NCBI RefSeq assembly: GCF_018688095.1
Contig: NZ_CP061311.1
Coordinates: 1,892,120 to 1,956,119 of the forward strand
Direction: 5' to 3'
Source: Polynucleobacter sp. AP-Titi-500A-B4
GTDB taxonomy: Bacteria > Pseudomonadota > Gammaproteobacteria > Burkholderiales > Burkholderiaceae
DNA: 64,000 nt
The position numbers and the translations under genes are program-made. The notes under the pieces are model-generated. The model made no database searches. It saw nothing but the letters and a program-made list of their open reading frames with translations, and was not told the origin of the DNA. This document shows, piece by piece, positions 26,714-35,463 of the stretch (position 1 is the stretch's first letter; each line of letters opens with the position of its first letter).

Positions 26714-26926
26714 ATGAAGTGGATTATTCCAATTGTCCTACTAATGATCGTTGCTAGCTTAGGCTCGGCGCTTTATTACATGATGAAAGATAAAGGCAAT
26801 AGCGCCAGAATGGTTCACTCTCTCATGCTGCGCATTGGCTTATCTATTGCGCTGTTTCTAGGTATCCTACTGGCCCATTACTTTGGACTCATTCAAGCTA
26901 CTGGAATCAAGGTTGGTACAAACTAA
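26714..26926 (+). CDS. Small twin-transmembrane protein of the cox cluster
   Basis: 70 residues with two predicted membrane helices (about 4-22 and 38-58) joined by a polar loop. It has a plausible AAGGA ribosome-binding site eight bases upstream of the ATG. Similar short 'twin transmembrane' proteins occur beside coxC in Burkholderiales. It is the only plus-strand gene inside the 22.7-31.6 kb cox block and is closed by a hairpin shared with coxC. Function unknown. Confidence 0.8.
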   Translation: MKWIIPIVLLMIVASLGSALYYMMKDKGNSARMVHSLMLRIGLSIALFLGILLAHYFGLIQATGIKVGTN

Positions 26927-26959
26927 TTTGTTGCCAGGTATAGCGGTACTCAAAAAAGG

Positions 26960-26988
26960 AATCGGGGCTTTAAGCCCCGATTTTTTAT
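26960..26988. terminator. Bidirectional terminator between the twin-TM gene and coxC
   Basis: AATCGGGGCTT (26960-26970) pairs with AAGCCCCGATT (26972-26982), an eleven-pair stem. T-runs lie on both sides: TTTTTTA on the plus strand after the stem, and CCTTTTTT on the minus strand. It can therefore stop both convergent transcripts. Confidence 0.9.
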
Positions 26989-26993
26989 TCCGA

Positions 26994-27848
26994 TTACATC
27001 CAGTAAACAGCGATATACAGACCAAGCCATACGACGTCAACAAAGTGCCAGTACCAAGCAGCACCCTCAAATGCAAAGTGGTGTTTAGCAGTGAAATCTC
27101 CGCGAATCATACGACGCAAGACAATCGCCAACATTGTCCCGCCGAGGAACACGTGGAAGCCGTGGAAACCAGTCAACATGAAGAATGTTGAACCGTAGAT
27201 ACCTGAAGTCAATTTCAAGTTCAACTCGTGATAAGCATGATAGTACTCATAAACTTGGAAGCCCAAGAAGATTGCGCCCAAACCAACGGTTGCAGCCAAG
27301 CCAATGATGGCTTTCTTCATATGGTTCTCAACTAATGCATGGTGAGCAATCGTGATCGTTACACCTGAGCTCAACAATAACAAGGTATTGATAGTTGGAA
27401 TTGGCCAGGGACCCATGGTTGTGAATTTCTCAACCAAACCAGCAGGACCATCGTTTGGCCAAACCGCTTGGAAATTAGGCCAAAGTAACTTGCTCTCAAC
27501 GTCACCCATCCAAGGCATCGCAATATTCCGAGCATAGAACAAGGCTGCAAAGAATGCGCCGAAGAACATGATTTCCGAGAAGATGAACCAAGCCATCGAC
27601 CAACGGTAGGAGACATCGACGTTTACGCCATTCTTGCCCGAGTTTGACTCAGCAATTGTGTCACCAAACCAGTGGTACAGAACGAAGATAACCCAGGCCA
27701 CACCTGTGAGGGTTAGTGGACCGCCCCAAGAAGCGTGATTAACCCAGCCAGAGATACCGAAAGCAAAGCCAATGAGGCCAAGCGCAGCCATCGCTGGATG
27801 TCTAGATAGTCCTGGGACGAAATAGTGTGGGGTTGAATTGGATGACAT
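26994..27848 (-). CDS. coxC: Cytochrome c oxidase subunit III
   Basis: 284 residues from ATG 27848; the in-frame TTG at 27866 is rejected. Seven membrane helices, with the subunit III stretches FSEIMFFGAFFAALFYAR and the C-terminal HFVDVVWLGLYIAVYW. It stabilises subunit I and the proton-pumping lifetime of the enzyme. The DUF2970 gene precedes it by 29 bp and the bidirectional terminator follows. Confidence 0.96.
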   Translation of the reverse strand: MSSNSTPHYFVPGLSRHPAMAALGLIGFAFGISGWVNHASWGGPLTLTGVAWVIFVLYHWFGDTIAESNSGKNGVNVDVSYRWSMAWFIFSEIMFFGAFFAALFYARNIAMPWMGDVESKLLWPNFQAVWPNDGPAGLVEKFTTMGPWPIPTINTLLLLSSGVTITIAHHALVENHMKKAIIGLAATVGLGAIFLGFQVYEYYHAYHELNLKLTSGIYGSTFFMLTGFHGFHVFLGGTMLAIVLRRMIRGDFTAKHHFAFEGAAWYWHFVDVVWLGLYIAVYWM

Positions 27849-27877
27849 CTTATTCTCTCTATTCAATCAAAAAATAA

Positions 27878-28072
27878 TCAATGGGACACAACTGCTTTCA
27901 CTATTAAGAGCAGGATGGCCATAAAAATTATGGCCCCAAGAACACCCGCAATAATAATGTGTACAAAACTCAATGAAGCTACATCTTCCTGCAAACCTGA
28001 TTTCTTACGCACCCCTAAAAAACCCCACATCACGGCTTTCATAGACTGCATAAAACTACTTTTCTTCTTCAC
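27878..28072 (-). CDS. DUF2970 small membrane protein
   Basis: 64 residues from a GTG whose GTGA overlaps the ctaG stop; an internal ATG at 28051 is possible. A basic N-terminus (MKKKSSFMQSMKAVMWGFLGVRK) is followed by one membrane helix (about 36-60). DUF2970 proteins are found between ctaG and coxC in betaproteobacteria, which supports the call. Function unknown, presumably linked to the oxidase. Confidence 0.85.
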   Translation of the reverse strand: MKKKSSFMQSMKAVMWGFLGVRKKSGLQEDVASLSFVHIIIAGVLGAIIFMAILLLIVKAVVSH

Positions 28073-28659
28073 GAAACAACCTTTGATTTAGGAGCTGGTG
28101 GAGTACCGCCCAAGCCTAACTCAAAAAAGGTGTACGACAAGGTGATGGTTTTTACATCATCCGGCAAACCTGCATCAATTACAAAAACAACTGGCATCTT
28201 CTTGGTTTCATTTGCCGCCAGCGTTTGCTCTTGAAAACAAAAACACTCTAATTTCGTAAAAAACTCTGTCGCACTTTTAGGCGCATAACTCGGTATAGCT
28301 TGCGCCCTTACTGAACGATTCTGATTGTTGGTAACTTCATAAACAATCTCTGTCATCTCACCAGGATGCACTTCTAAAAAATTCTTGACCGGCTTGAATG
28401 TAAAAGGGCCACGACTATTAGAATCAAACTCAATCGTTACAGTACGAGCATAGTTAACCTGGGTATTGCCGACCTTATTAGGGCTATAAGCTCTAATGCC
28501 ATAGTCATTCTTATTCGTTACTACGTTAATTCCAGTGACCTCGCATAGAGCCTTATACATTGGCACTAAAGCATACCCAAAGCCAAACATCATCACCGCT
28601 GCAATTAAGAGCTTGACTAAGATTTGACGATTTAGCGATTGAGTTGAAATCATTTTCAT
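28069..28659 (-). CDS. ctaG: Cytochrome c oxidase assembly protein CtaG/Cox11
   Basis: 196 residues with one N-terminal membrane helix (about 12-32) and a periplasmic immunoglobulin-like domain. The LCEVTGINV region and the copper-binding CFCFQEQ motif are present. Cox11 delivers copper to the CuB centre of subunit I. Two close ATGs (28659 and 28653) are possible starts. It lies directly after the small assembly protein and coxA, as in related genomes. Confidence 0.95.
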   Translation of the reverse strand: MKMISTQSLNRQILVKLLIAAVMMFGFGYALVPMYKALCEVTGINVVTNKNDYGIRAYSPNKVGNTQVNYARTVTIEFDSNSRGPFTFKPVKNFLEVHPGEMTEIVYEVTNNQNRSVRAQAIPSYAPKSATEFFTKLECFCFQEQTLAANETKKMPVVFVIDAGLPDDVKTITLSYTFFELGLGGTPPAPKSKVVS

Positions 28660-28662
28660 TAG

Positions 28663-28800
28663 CTAGGCTTGTCCCAACACACTCCACTTCATCACGATAC
28701 CGATAAAGAAAACGATTGCGACACTCAACAAAATCAAGCCTAGGCGACGATTACTCGCAGCTTGGGCTTGTTTTGAAGACAAATTAGATTCCAGCTTCAC
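28663..28800 (-). CDS. Small cytochrome-oxidase-associated membrane protein
   Basis: 45 residues if it starts at the GTG at 28800, overlapping the coxA end by 17 bases; a TTG at 28782 just after the coxA stop would give 39. One membrane helix (about 20-41, LGLILLSVAIVFFIGIVMKW) follows a polar, basic N-terminus. Position between coxA and ctaG and its size match the short 'cytochrome oxidase small assembly protein' seen in Burkholderiales. Start uncertain. Confidence 0.72.
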   Translation of the reverse strand: MKLESNLSSKQAQAASNRRLGLILLSVAIVFFIGIVMKWSVLGQA

Positions 28801-30403
28801 GCAATTGCTCTGCGCTTGGCGGAGTTTCAAAAGTATGATGAGGTGCAGGGGAAGGAATAGTCCACTCCAAGCCTTTAGCACCATCCCATGGTTTCATCGG
28901 CGCTTTTTCACCTTGACCGCGATATGCTGGCATCACAACGAAGAGCAGGAAATAAACCTGTGAAAGACCGAAGCCTAAGGCGCCAATCGAAGCGATCGAA
29001 TTGAAATCAGCAAACTGAGTTGGGTAATCAGCATAACGACGTGGCATACCTGCCAAGCCCAGGAAATGCATTGGGAAGAAGGTAATGTTGAAGAAAATCA
29101 TGGAGGTCCAGAAATGGATCTTGCCACGAGTTTCACTAGCCATATAGCCCGTCCACTTTGGACACCAGTAATAAAAACCAGCAAACATAGCAAACAATGA
29201 ACCCGCTACCAGCACATAGTGGAAGTGCGCTACAACGTAGTAAGTATCTTGCAGGCCAATATCAATTGGAGCCATTGCGAGAATCAAACCAGTAAAACCA
29301 CCCATCGTAAACACAAAGATGAAGCCAATAGCCCACAACATTGGAGTTTCAAAGGTCATTGAACCTTTCCACATTGTTGCAACCCAGTTAAAAATCTTCA
29401 CGCCAGTTGGAACTGCAATCAACATCGTTGCGTACATGAAGAACAATTGGCCTGTTACTGGCATACCCGTTGCAAACATATGGTGAGCCCAAACGATAAA
29501 TGACAAGATCGCAATAGACGATGTTGCATAAACCATGGAGCTATAACCAAACAAAGTCTTTCTGGAGAAAGCAGGAACGATTTCACTGACGATTCCGAAT
29601 GCAGGCAGAATCATGATGTAGACCTCTGGGTGCCCAAAGAACCAGAAGATATGCTGGAACATGATTGGGTCGCCACCACCAACAGCGGAGAAGAATGAAG
29701 TACCAAAGTGACGATCAGTTAAAACCATCGTGATTGCGCCAGCCAACACAGGCATCACAGCAATCAACAAATACGCGGTGATCAACCAAGTCCAGCAGAA
29801 CATTGGCATCTTCATCAAACTCATACCAGGCGCGCGCATATTCAAGATAGTTACGATGATGTTGATCGAGCCCATGATGGAAGAAGCACCTAGCAAGTGG
29901 AGCGCAAAAATCGCCATATCCATGCCAGGACCCATTTGTGATGTCAATGGAGCGTAAATAGTCCAGCCACCTGCTGGTGCGCCACCAGGAACCAAGAATG
30001 AACTCAGCAACAATGTCGCAGCGACCGGCAAGATCCAGAAGCTAAAGTTATTCATACGTGCAAACGCCATATCAGATGCGCCGATTTGCAAAGGCACCAT
30101 CCAGTTAGCAAAGCCAACGAAGGCTGGCATGATCGCACCGAACACCATGACTAAACCATGCATCGTGGTTAATTGGTTAAAGAATTCAGGGCGCAGGAAT
30201 TGCAAGCCAGGTTGGAATAATTCCAGACGAATTCCCAGGGCCATCACGCCGCCAGCCAATAAGCTAACAAACGAGAAGATCAGGTACATCGTGCCGATGT
30301 CTTTATGGTTGGTTGCGAACAACCAACGACGCCAACCATGTGGCGTGTGATCATCATGCGCGTGATCGTGTGCGTGATCGTGGGTAGTAGAGACTGTGCT
30401 CAT
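28784..30403 (-). CDS. coxA: Cytochrome c oxidase subunit I (aa3 type)
   Basis: 539 residues, twelve membrane helices. The catalytic HPEVYIMILPAFG contains the CuB histidine and cross-linked tyrosine; VWAHHMF has the two further CuB histidines and HFHYVLV the heme ligands. It reduces oxygen to water and pumps protons. The N-terminus (residues 8-19) is His/Asp-rich, a tandem DHAH pattern encoded by a short repeat; similar tails occur in other betaproteobacterial CoxA proteins. It follows coxB by 42 bp. Confidence 0.97.
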   Translation of the reverse strand: MSTVSTTHDHAHDHAHDDHTPHGWRRWLFATNHKDIGTMYLIFSFVSLLAGGVMALGIRLELFQPGLQFLRPEFFNQLTTMHGLVMVFGAIMPAFVGFANWMVPLQIGASDMAFARMNNFSFWILPVAATLLLSSFLVPGGAPAGGWTIYAPLTSQMGPGMDMAIFALHLLGASSIMGSINIIVTILNMRAPGMSLMKMPMFCWTWLITAYLLIAVMPVLAGAITMVLTDRHFGTSFFSAVGGGDPIMFQHIFWFFGHPEVYIMILPAFGIVSEIVPAFSRKTLFGYSSMVYATSSIAILSFIVWAHHMFATGMPVTGQLFFMYATMLIAVPTGVKIFNWVATMWKGSMTFETPMLWAIGFIFVFTMGGFTGLILAMAPIDIGLQDTYYVVAHFHYVLVAGSLFAMFAGFYYWCPKWTGYMASETRGKIHFWTSMIFFNITFFPMHFLGLAGMPRRYADYPTQFADFNSIASIGALGFGLSQVYFLLFVVMPAYRGQGEKAPMKPWDGAKGLEWTIPSPAPHHTFETPPSAEQLREAGI

Positions 30404-30445
30404 AAATTACTCCGGTTTCGTTTTATCTGTATTGGTTAATCTGAA

Positions 30446-31603
30446 TTAATTGCCGCCGCGCGCAGTAATAATTTCTTGGGTCTGAATCACTTCACCCGTC
30501 TTATTACCCCATGCGTTACGTGTATAGGTCATCACTGCAGCGATATCGCCATCAGAAATTACGCCAGCCCACTTCGGCATCGCGCCCTTACCATTGATGA
30601 GGATGTTGAATTGGCCTGCTTTAGGACCATTCACCACCTTACTGCCATCCAATGCTGGGAATGCGCCTGCGCCTTTGCCGTTTGCTTGGTGACATGCAGC
30701 ACAGTTCGCTGCATACACTTTAGCGCCGCGTTCTTTTTGCTCATCCAAGGTATAAACCTTAGACGGATCATCGCCGCCAGCGCCCATTTCTTTCTTCTTC
30801 TGTGCAACCCAAGCGGTGTAGTCCTCTTCTGAAACAACTTTTACAACGATTGGCATAAAGGCGTGCTCAGCACCGCAAAGCTCAGAACACTGGCCGCGGA
30901 ATGTGCCGATGGTTTCTGCTTTAAACCAAGTATCGCGAACGAATCCAGGGATTGCATCTTGCTTGACGCCAAAAGCCGGAATAGTCCAAGCATGAATCAC
31001 GTCGTTCGCTGTAGTAATCAAACGAATCTTTTTGCCAACCGGTACAACCATTTCGTTATCGACTTCCATCAAATACGTATTTGATTTTGGTGCAAGATTG
31101 TTAATGGCTTCACGTGAAGTAGCTAAGGTAGACAAAAAGCTAATACCTTCGCCCTCACCTTTAATGTAGTCGTAACCCCACTTCCACTGATAGCCAGTAG
31201 TCTTAATAGTGATGTCAGAGTTTGTGGTGTCTTTCATTGCAACAACCGTTTTAGTTGCAGGCAATGCCATCCCGATCACGATGAGTAATGGGATTACTGT
31301 CCAAATAATTTCAACGGTTGTGCTCTCATGAAAAGAGGCTGACTTGTGACCCAATGATTTGCGGTGTTTCAAAATCGAATAGAACATGACACCAAATACA
31401 CCCACAAAAATGAGTGCGCAAATCACCAACATCATCCAATGCAACCAATGGATTTCTTGCATGATTTTGGTGGCTGGGGCAGTGAAATTGAGCTGATTTA
31501 CAGCTGGGCCGCCAGGCATGTTTTCTGAGGCGTGTGCAAAAGCAGTGCCGAAGGCTGCTACTAAATAGAGCGAAGCCCTAGTGACTTTTCCAAATAAATT
31601 CAT
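30446..31603 (-). CDS. coxB: Cytochrome c oxidase subunit II with fused cytochrome c domain (caa3 type)
   Basis: 385 residues. Signal peptide (to about AFA, residue 23), two membrane helices (about 55-77 and 98-117), then the cupredoxin domain with CuA ligands H204, C239, E241, C243, H247 and M250. A C-terminal cytochrome c domain follows with heme-binding C301-AAC-H305 and the axial methionine in GAMPKWAG. It accepts electrons directly from soluble carriers and passes them to subunit I. First gene of the cox operon, with a good promoter upstream. Confidence 0.97.
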   Translation of the reverse strand: MNLFGKVTRASLYLVAAFGTAFAHASENMPGGPAVNQLNFTAPATKIMQEIHWLHWMMLVICALIFVGVFGVMFYSILKHRKSLGHKSASFHESTTVEIIWTVIPLLIVIGMALPATKTVVAMKDTTNSDITIKTTGYQWKWGYDYIKGEGEGISFLSTLATSREAINNLAPKSNTYLMEVDNEMVVPVGKKIRLITTANDVIHAWTIPAFGVKQDAIPGFVRDTWFKAETIGTFRGQCSELCGAEHAFMPIVVKVVSEEDYTAWVAQKKKEMGAGGDDPSKVYTLDEQKERGAKVYAANCAACHQANGKGAGAFPALDGSKVVNGPKAGQFNILINGKGAMPKWAGVISDGDIAAVMTYTRNAWGNKTGEVIQTQEIITARGGN

Positions 31604-31692
31604 CTTATTCTCTGTTGATTGTCATGAGCACTGCAGCAAAACACGCTACAAAATGCTCAAAATGCGGTCTCAAGCCAATACATCCAGCCGTG

Positions 31693-31721
31693 ATTATAGG
31701 GTCAATTAGGATCAAGAACAA
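31693..31721 (-). promoter_or_regulatory. Sigma-70 promoter of the cox operon
   Basis: On the minus strand TTGTTC (31721-31716), a 17-base spacer and a perfect TATAAT (31698-31693) lie 90 bases upstream of the coxB ATG, inside the 192-base spacer after the BioC-like gene. The -10 and spacing are ideal; the -35 matches at three of six positions. Confidence 0.65.
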
Positions 31722-31795
31722 ACAGGGGCAAGCTACCAGCATCCAATCTTGGTCAAGGTTTAAATGATAGTAAGCACTTACACTTAAGCAGGATA

Positions 31796-32584
31796 TTACC
31801 TAGTCTTGCGTCCAATTTGATTTACGTCAATATAAGTAACGCTGTCCTGCGACTTAGAAAGGCCCTTACCAAGGACCCAAGCATGCCCATAAACCACCTC
31901 TAAGGTGATTTTTTGAGGTAAAACTGTCATTTCAGACTCCAATTGCGGGTTCAAGGTGACCAACTTTAAGGCCTCTAAATCAGCCAATAGAAGCTCTGGC
32001 GTTTCATAATCCAAGGTCAGGTATTCCATATCCATAACTGGGTCAGAAAAACGCTCGCCCATCAGCGCGTCCCCTATATCGTGCATATCCCAGGGGCTCA
32101 ATAAATTTTTCAACTGAAAAGGGGTGGTTTGTAGCGAACGCAATTCTTTTCCGGTATCGGGACCTAGGTAACTAAACGCAATAAGGCCGCCTTCTCGAAG
32201 AACCCGTCGACACTCCTGCAAGAAACTTTTGGGATCCACTAAGTCTTGCAACAGGAGATCGCTAAATACCAAATCAACAGAATTATCAGGAACGTCAAAT
32301 TTGCCCGTAGAGAGATAGTTTGTCATTGGACTTACTCGACCACCCCGGAAAATTGAACGCCAATTAGCAATTGTTTTTGCGATCTTTAACTGCAATCCAC
32401 TTAAGCCATCCTCAGCAATACTATGAATACATGCGCTTGGCAAACGTTTCGCAAAAGCAGAAAAATGTTTTCCAGAAAAATCTGGAATGACTAATATATC
32501 TTTCACGTCTAATTTGACGATATCGAGTTTTTGCAACATACGGTATGCAATTTCGTCTTGTAACCATCTGATCGGCTGGGTCAT
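31796..32584 (-). CDS. BioC-like SAM-methyltransferase-fold protein with altered motif I
   Basis: 262 residues. The second half of a class I methyltransferase is clear: DNSVDLVFSDLLLQDL, the post-motif RVLREGGLIAFSYLGPDT, and a BioC-type C-terminus (LTLEVVYGHAWV region). However, the glycine-rich SAM motif expected near residues 30-38 reads ILVIPDFSG, with only one glycine. BioC methylates malonyl-ACP to start biotin synthesis. Homologues at this position beside comF are annotated as BioC in related genomes, but activity here is doubtful. No other biotin-synthesis genes are nearby. Confidence 0.75.
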   Translation of the reverse strand: MTQPIRWLQDEIAYRMLQKLDIVKLDVKDILVIPDFSGKHFSAFAKRLPSACIHSIAEDGLSGLQLKIAKTIANWRSIFRGGRVSPMTNYLSTGKFDVPDNSVDLVFSDLLLQDLVDPKSFLQECRRVLREGGLIAFSYLGPDTGKELRSLQTTPFQLKNLLSPWDMHDIGDALMGERFSDPVMDMEYLTLDYETPELLLADLEALKLVTLNPQLESEMTVLPQKITLEVVYGHAWVLGKGLSKSQDSVTYIDVNQIGRKTR

Positions 32585-32607
32585 TGACTCAGTATACTCA
32601 GCGCCCC

Positions 32608-33351
32608 ATGCAATTTCTAGAGAATCTTGCTCAAGCGATTAGTGCGCAAATATTACCGACAGCCTGTATTGCCTGTCAGAAATTTCAATCGGATTCTATT
32701 TGCACTTCTTGCCTTGTTGCACTAGAAAGCAACAGTCTTATTCACTATGAGTGTTGCTATCAATGTAGCATCCCACTCAAAACCCAAGAACTTGTTGATC
32801 GGCGTTGTGACAATTGCAAAATAAGATCCCCATTTTTTGATGAGACCTACTGTCTTGATCGCTACGACGGCATTTTGCAAGAGGCCCTTCATCAACTCAA
32901 ATATCAAAAAAGAATTGTATTTGCGCATGGGATAGCTAAAGCATGGAATCAAATTCAAGCCAATCGACTAGATCAATGCAGAGCGGACTATTTGTTACCA
33001 GTGCCACTCAGTGACCACAAATTACTCGCCCGAGGATTTAATCAAAGCTGGGAGTTAGCAAGAAGAATTGCTTGTAATCAGTATGTAGAAAAATTGCCTT
33101 ATGCCTTAAAGCGTCATCATCATGAAGACCATCAAGCAGGCAATCCTCTTAGCGCAAGGCAAGAGGCCATTCGCCAGATGTTTTATATTGATCCTCAATA
33201 TGCAGACCGTTTAGCGGACAAGACGGTCATTGTCTTTGATGATGTGATGACCACCGGGGCGACACTAAATGAAATTGCGCGTATTCTCAAAGCCCTAGGA
33301 GCCATACATGTGATTAACTGGGTAATACTGAGAACAACGCGATTTACTTGA
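32608..33351 (+). CDS. ComF family phosphoribosyltransferase-like protein
   Basis: 247 residues from ATG 32608; a TTG at 32584 overlapping the divergent gene is rejected. The N-terminus holds a zinc-ribbon pair (C20-x2-C23 ... C32-x2-C35 and further cysteines near 48-75). The PRPP-binding loop VIVFDDVMTTGAT lies in the C-terminal third. ComF proteins take part in DNA uptake in competent bacteria and have been linked to DNA repair. It runs divergently from the BioC-like gene and precedes trmL. Confidence 0.92.
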   Translation: MQFLENLAQAISAQILPTACIACQKFQSDSICTSCLVALESNSLIHYECCYQCSIPLKTQELVDRRCDNCKIRSPFFDETYCLDRYDGILQEALHQLKYQKRIVFAHGIAKAWNQIQANRLDQCRADYLLPVPLSDHKLLARGFNQSWELARRIACNQYVEKLPYALKRHHHEDHQAGNPLSARQEAIRQMFYIDPQYADRLADKTVIVFDDVMTTGATLNEIARILKALGAIHVINWVILRTTRFT

Positions 33352-33379
33352 TCAAGCGCTAAAGAATTGATAATGCAGC

Positions 33380-33850
33380 ATGTTTAATATTGTTTTATTC
33401 GAACCCGAAATCCCTCCCAACACGGGCAACATCATTCGCTTGTGCGCCAATACTGGGGCAAAACTCCATCTGATTGAGCCTTTAGGTTTTCCAATGGAGG
33501 ATGCTAAATTACGCCGCGCTGGCTTGGACTACCACGAGTTCGCAAGCATTAAAGTGCATGCCAATTGGGCACAGTTTCTTGCCAATGAAAATCCTGACCC
33601 TCAGCATCTTTTTGCTTTAACTACGAAAGGCAATGGAAAGTTTCATGAGGGTAAATATTCGCCTGATGACTATTTCATCTTTGGCTCAGAAACCAAAGGA
33701 ATCACAGATGAGGTACGTAACTCAATTCCAGCGGTCAATCAAATGCGGCTTGCAATGCAAGACAGCAGTCGCAGCCTGAACTTATCGAATACGGTTGCAA
33801 TTGTCGTGTATGAAGCTTGGCGCCAAAATGGTCTTGCAGGCGGCAAGTAA
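33380..33850 (+). CDS. trmL: tRNA (cytidine(34)-2'-O)-methyltransferase
   Basis: 156 residues, a minimal SPOUT methyltransferase. The family start MFNIVLFEPEIPPNTGNIIR fixes the initiation codon, and the knot region FGSETKGI followed by LNLSNTVAIVVYEAWRQ is intact. TrmL methylates the wobble nucleotide of certain tRNA-Leu species. It lies 28 bp after comF and converges with gpsA 13 bp later. Confidence 0.95.
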   Translation: MFNIVLFEPEIPPNTGNIIRLCANTGAKLHLIEPLGFPMEDAKLRRAGLDYHEFASIKVHANWAQFLANENPDPQHLFALTTKGNGKFHEGKYSPDDYFIFGSETKGITDEVRNSIPAVNQMRLAMQDSSRSLNLSNTVAIVVYEAWRQNGLAGGK

Positions 33851-33863
33851 AACTTAAACAGTC

Positions 33864-34886
33864 TTAAGTCTCAATTTTTGGGTCGCGGCCCATCAGCTTT
33901 CTGACGGCATCCTTAGCATCAAGCTTGCCAGCAAGCACTTCACCCATCATGGCAGTAATAGGCATCTCTACCTGCAAACGCTTGGCTAGATCACCTACAG
34001 CAGCAGCACATAAGACGCCCTCTGCCACATGACCTAAGCCAGCTAGGATCTGATTTAAAGATTTACCTTTAGCCAACTCAAGCCCAACACGGCGATTGCG
34101 AGAGAGGTCTCCCGTTGCAGTCAAAATCAAATCGCCAACACCGGTTAAGCCCATACAAGTCTCTGATTTACCGCCGGCTGCTTTTACCAAACGCATCATC
34201 TCAGCCAAACCACGCGTGAGCACTGCCGCTCGAGCATTTAAACCAAGGCTTAAGCCATCGCCAATACCCGCAGCGATTGCCAATACATTCTTCACAGCCC
34301 CGCCTAATTCAACACCAATCAGATCATCACTTGAATACACACGCATATTTCCATGATGAAAAGCGGCTTGAACAATTTTGCAAAGCTCCTCAGAAGAGCT
34401 GGCTACCGTTAATGCACATGGCATTCCTGCGCCAACTTCATGTGCAAAGCTGGGTCCAGACAAGGCACCATAAGAGTGTTTTAAACCATGACTATGAAGC
34501 TGGTCCTCTCGCTCCACCACTTGATGCGGTAACAACGCAGTCGCTGGCTCCAACCCTTTACACAACCAAATAATATTCAGGGGATGGTCTGTAATCTTCA
34601 GAACCTTGGCAATCGTTTCCGAAAGCCCGGACATTGGTGTTGCAATCACCAAAAGATCTTCGCGCCCAAGTCGTTTGACTGCAGCTGCAAAGTCACTTTC
34701 TAACTGCAAATGTTTGGGTAAAGCAATGCCTGGAAGATAAGTATGATTTTCACCTCCTTGGGCGATAGCTTTTAGCTGTTCTGTACTACGAGACCATAAG
34801 CAAACATCTTCTGCTCGAAGCTGGCGCGCAGCTTGAGAGGCCATTGCAGTCCCCCAAGCACCTGCACCGAGCAATGTCACTTTCAT
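33864..34886 (-). CDS. gpsA: Glycerol-3-phosphate dehydrogenase [NAD(P)+]
   Basis: 340 residues. The N-terminal Rossmann motif GAGAWGTA (residues 7-14) binds the cofactor; the catalytic lysine is in GAVKNVLAIAAGI and the conserved TRGLAEM follows. It makes sn-glycerol 3-phosphate for phospholipid synthesis. It is the last gene of a rhodanese-grxC-secB-gpsA run, spaced 24 bp after secB, an order conserved in proteobacteria. Confidence 0.96.
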   Translation of the reverse strand: MKVTLLGAGAWGTAMASQAARQLRAEDVCLWSRSTEQLKAIAQGGENHTYLPGIALPKHLQLESDFAAAVKRLGREDLLVIATPMSGLSETIAKVLKITDHPLNIIWLCKGLEPATALLPHQVVEREDQLHSHGLKHSYGALSGPSFAHEVGAGMPCALTVASSSEELCKIVQAAFHHGNMRVYSSDDLIGVELGGAVKNVLAIAAGIGDGLSLGLNARAAVLTRGLAEMMRLVKAAGGKSETCMGLTGVGDLILTATGDLSRNRRVGLELAKGKSLNQILAGLGHVAEGVLCAAAVGDLAKRLQVEMPITAMMGEVLAGKLDAKDAVRKLMGRDPKIET

Positions 34887-34910
34887 AATGGGTGACCTAG
34901 CCTTACTCGC

Positions 34911-35435
34911 TTAGTTAGGCAGAATAATTTTGCTTTCATCCGCACCATCGTCAGATTTTTCACCAGATGCTTGCTGAGCTTGCATCAATCTGTGCTCATA
35001 CATGCCATGAAAATTAATTTCATTCAAATGGATAGGCTGGAAGCCTGCGCGACTGATCACATCAGCCATATTCGAGCGTAGGTATGGATAGAGAATCGTT
35101 GGACAAGTAATGCCTAACATTGGATCAATTTGCTCTGCTGGAATATTTCTGAACTCAAAAATACCGGCTTGATTGGCCTCAACCAAGAAGAGCACCTTGC
35201 CTTCAACACGTGCTGTCATAGTAGAACTTAATGCCACCTCAAAAAGTTCTTCGCCAATTCGATTTACAGCAATGTCGACCTCTACCTGCACCTGTGGCTC
35301 AGCCACTACTAAGAATATTTCAGGAGCGTTGGGTTGCTCTAAAGATAAATCCTTTAGAAAAATACGTTGGATGCTAAATGCAGGAGCCTTAGAATCAGTA
35401 CTGGCTGCACCAGGGGTGGAAGATTGTTCAGTCAT
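34911..35435 (-). CDS. secB: Protein-export chaperone SecB
   Basis: 174 residues. SecB is a tetrameric cytoplasmic chaperone that keeps preproteins unfolded and hands them to SecA. The family stretches FSIQRIFLKDLSLE and CPTILYPYLRSNMADVISRAGF are present, and the acidic C-terminal tail is longer than in E. coli. It sits 28 bp after grxC. The downstream partner gene gpsA is the usual neighbour. Confidence 0.96.
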   Translation of the reverse strand: MTEQSSTPGAASTDSKAPAFSIQRIFLKDLSLEQPNAPEIFLVVAEPQVQVEVDIAVNRIGEELFEVALSSTMTARVEGKVLFLVEANQAGIFEFRNIPAEQIDPMLGITCPTILYPYLRSNMADVISRAGFQPIHLNEINFHGMYEHRLMQAQQASGEKSDDGADESKIILPN

Positions 35436-35463
35436 TACAAACTTTCTTTATGTTTTTAATCTA

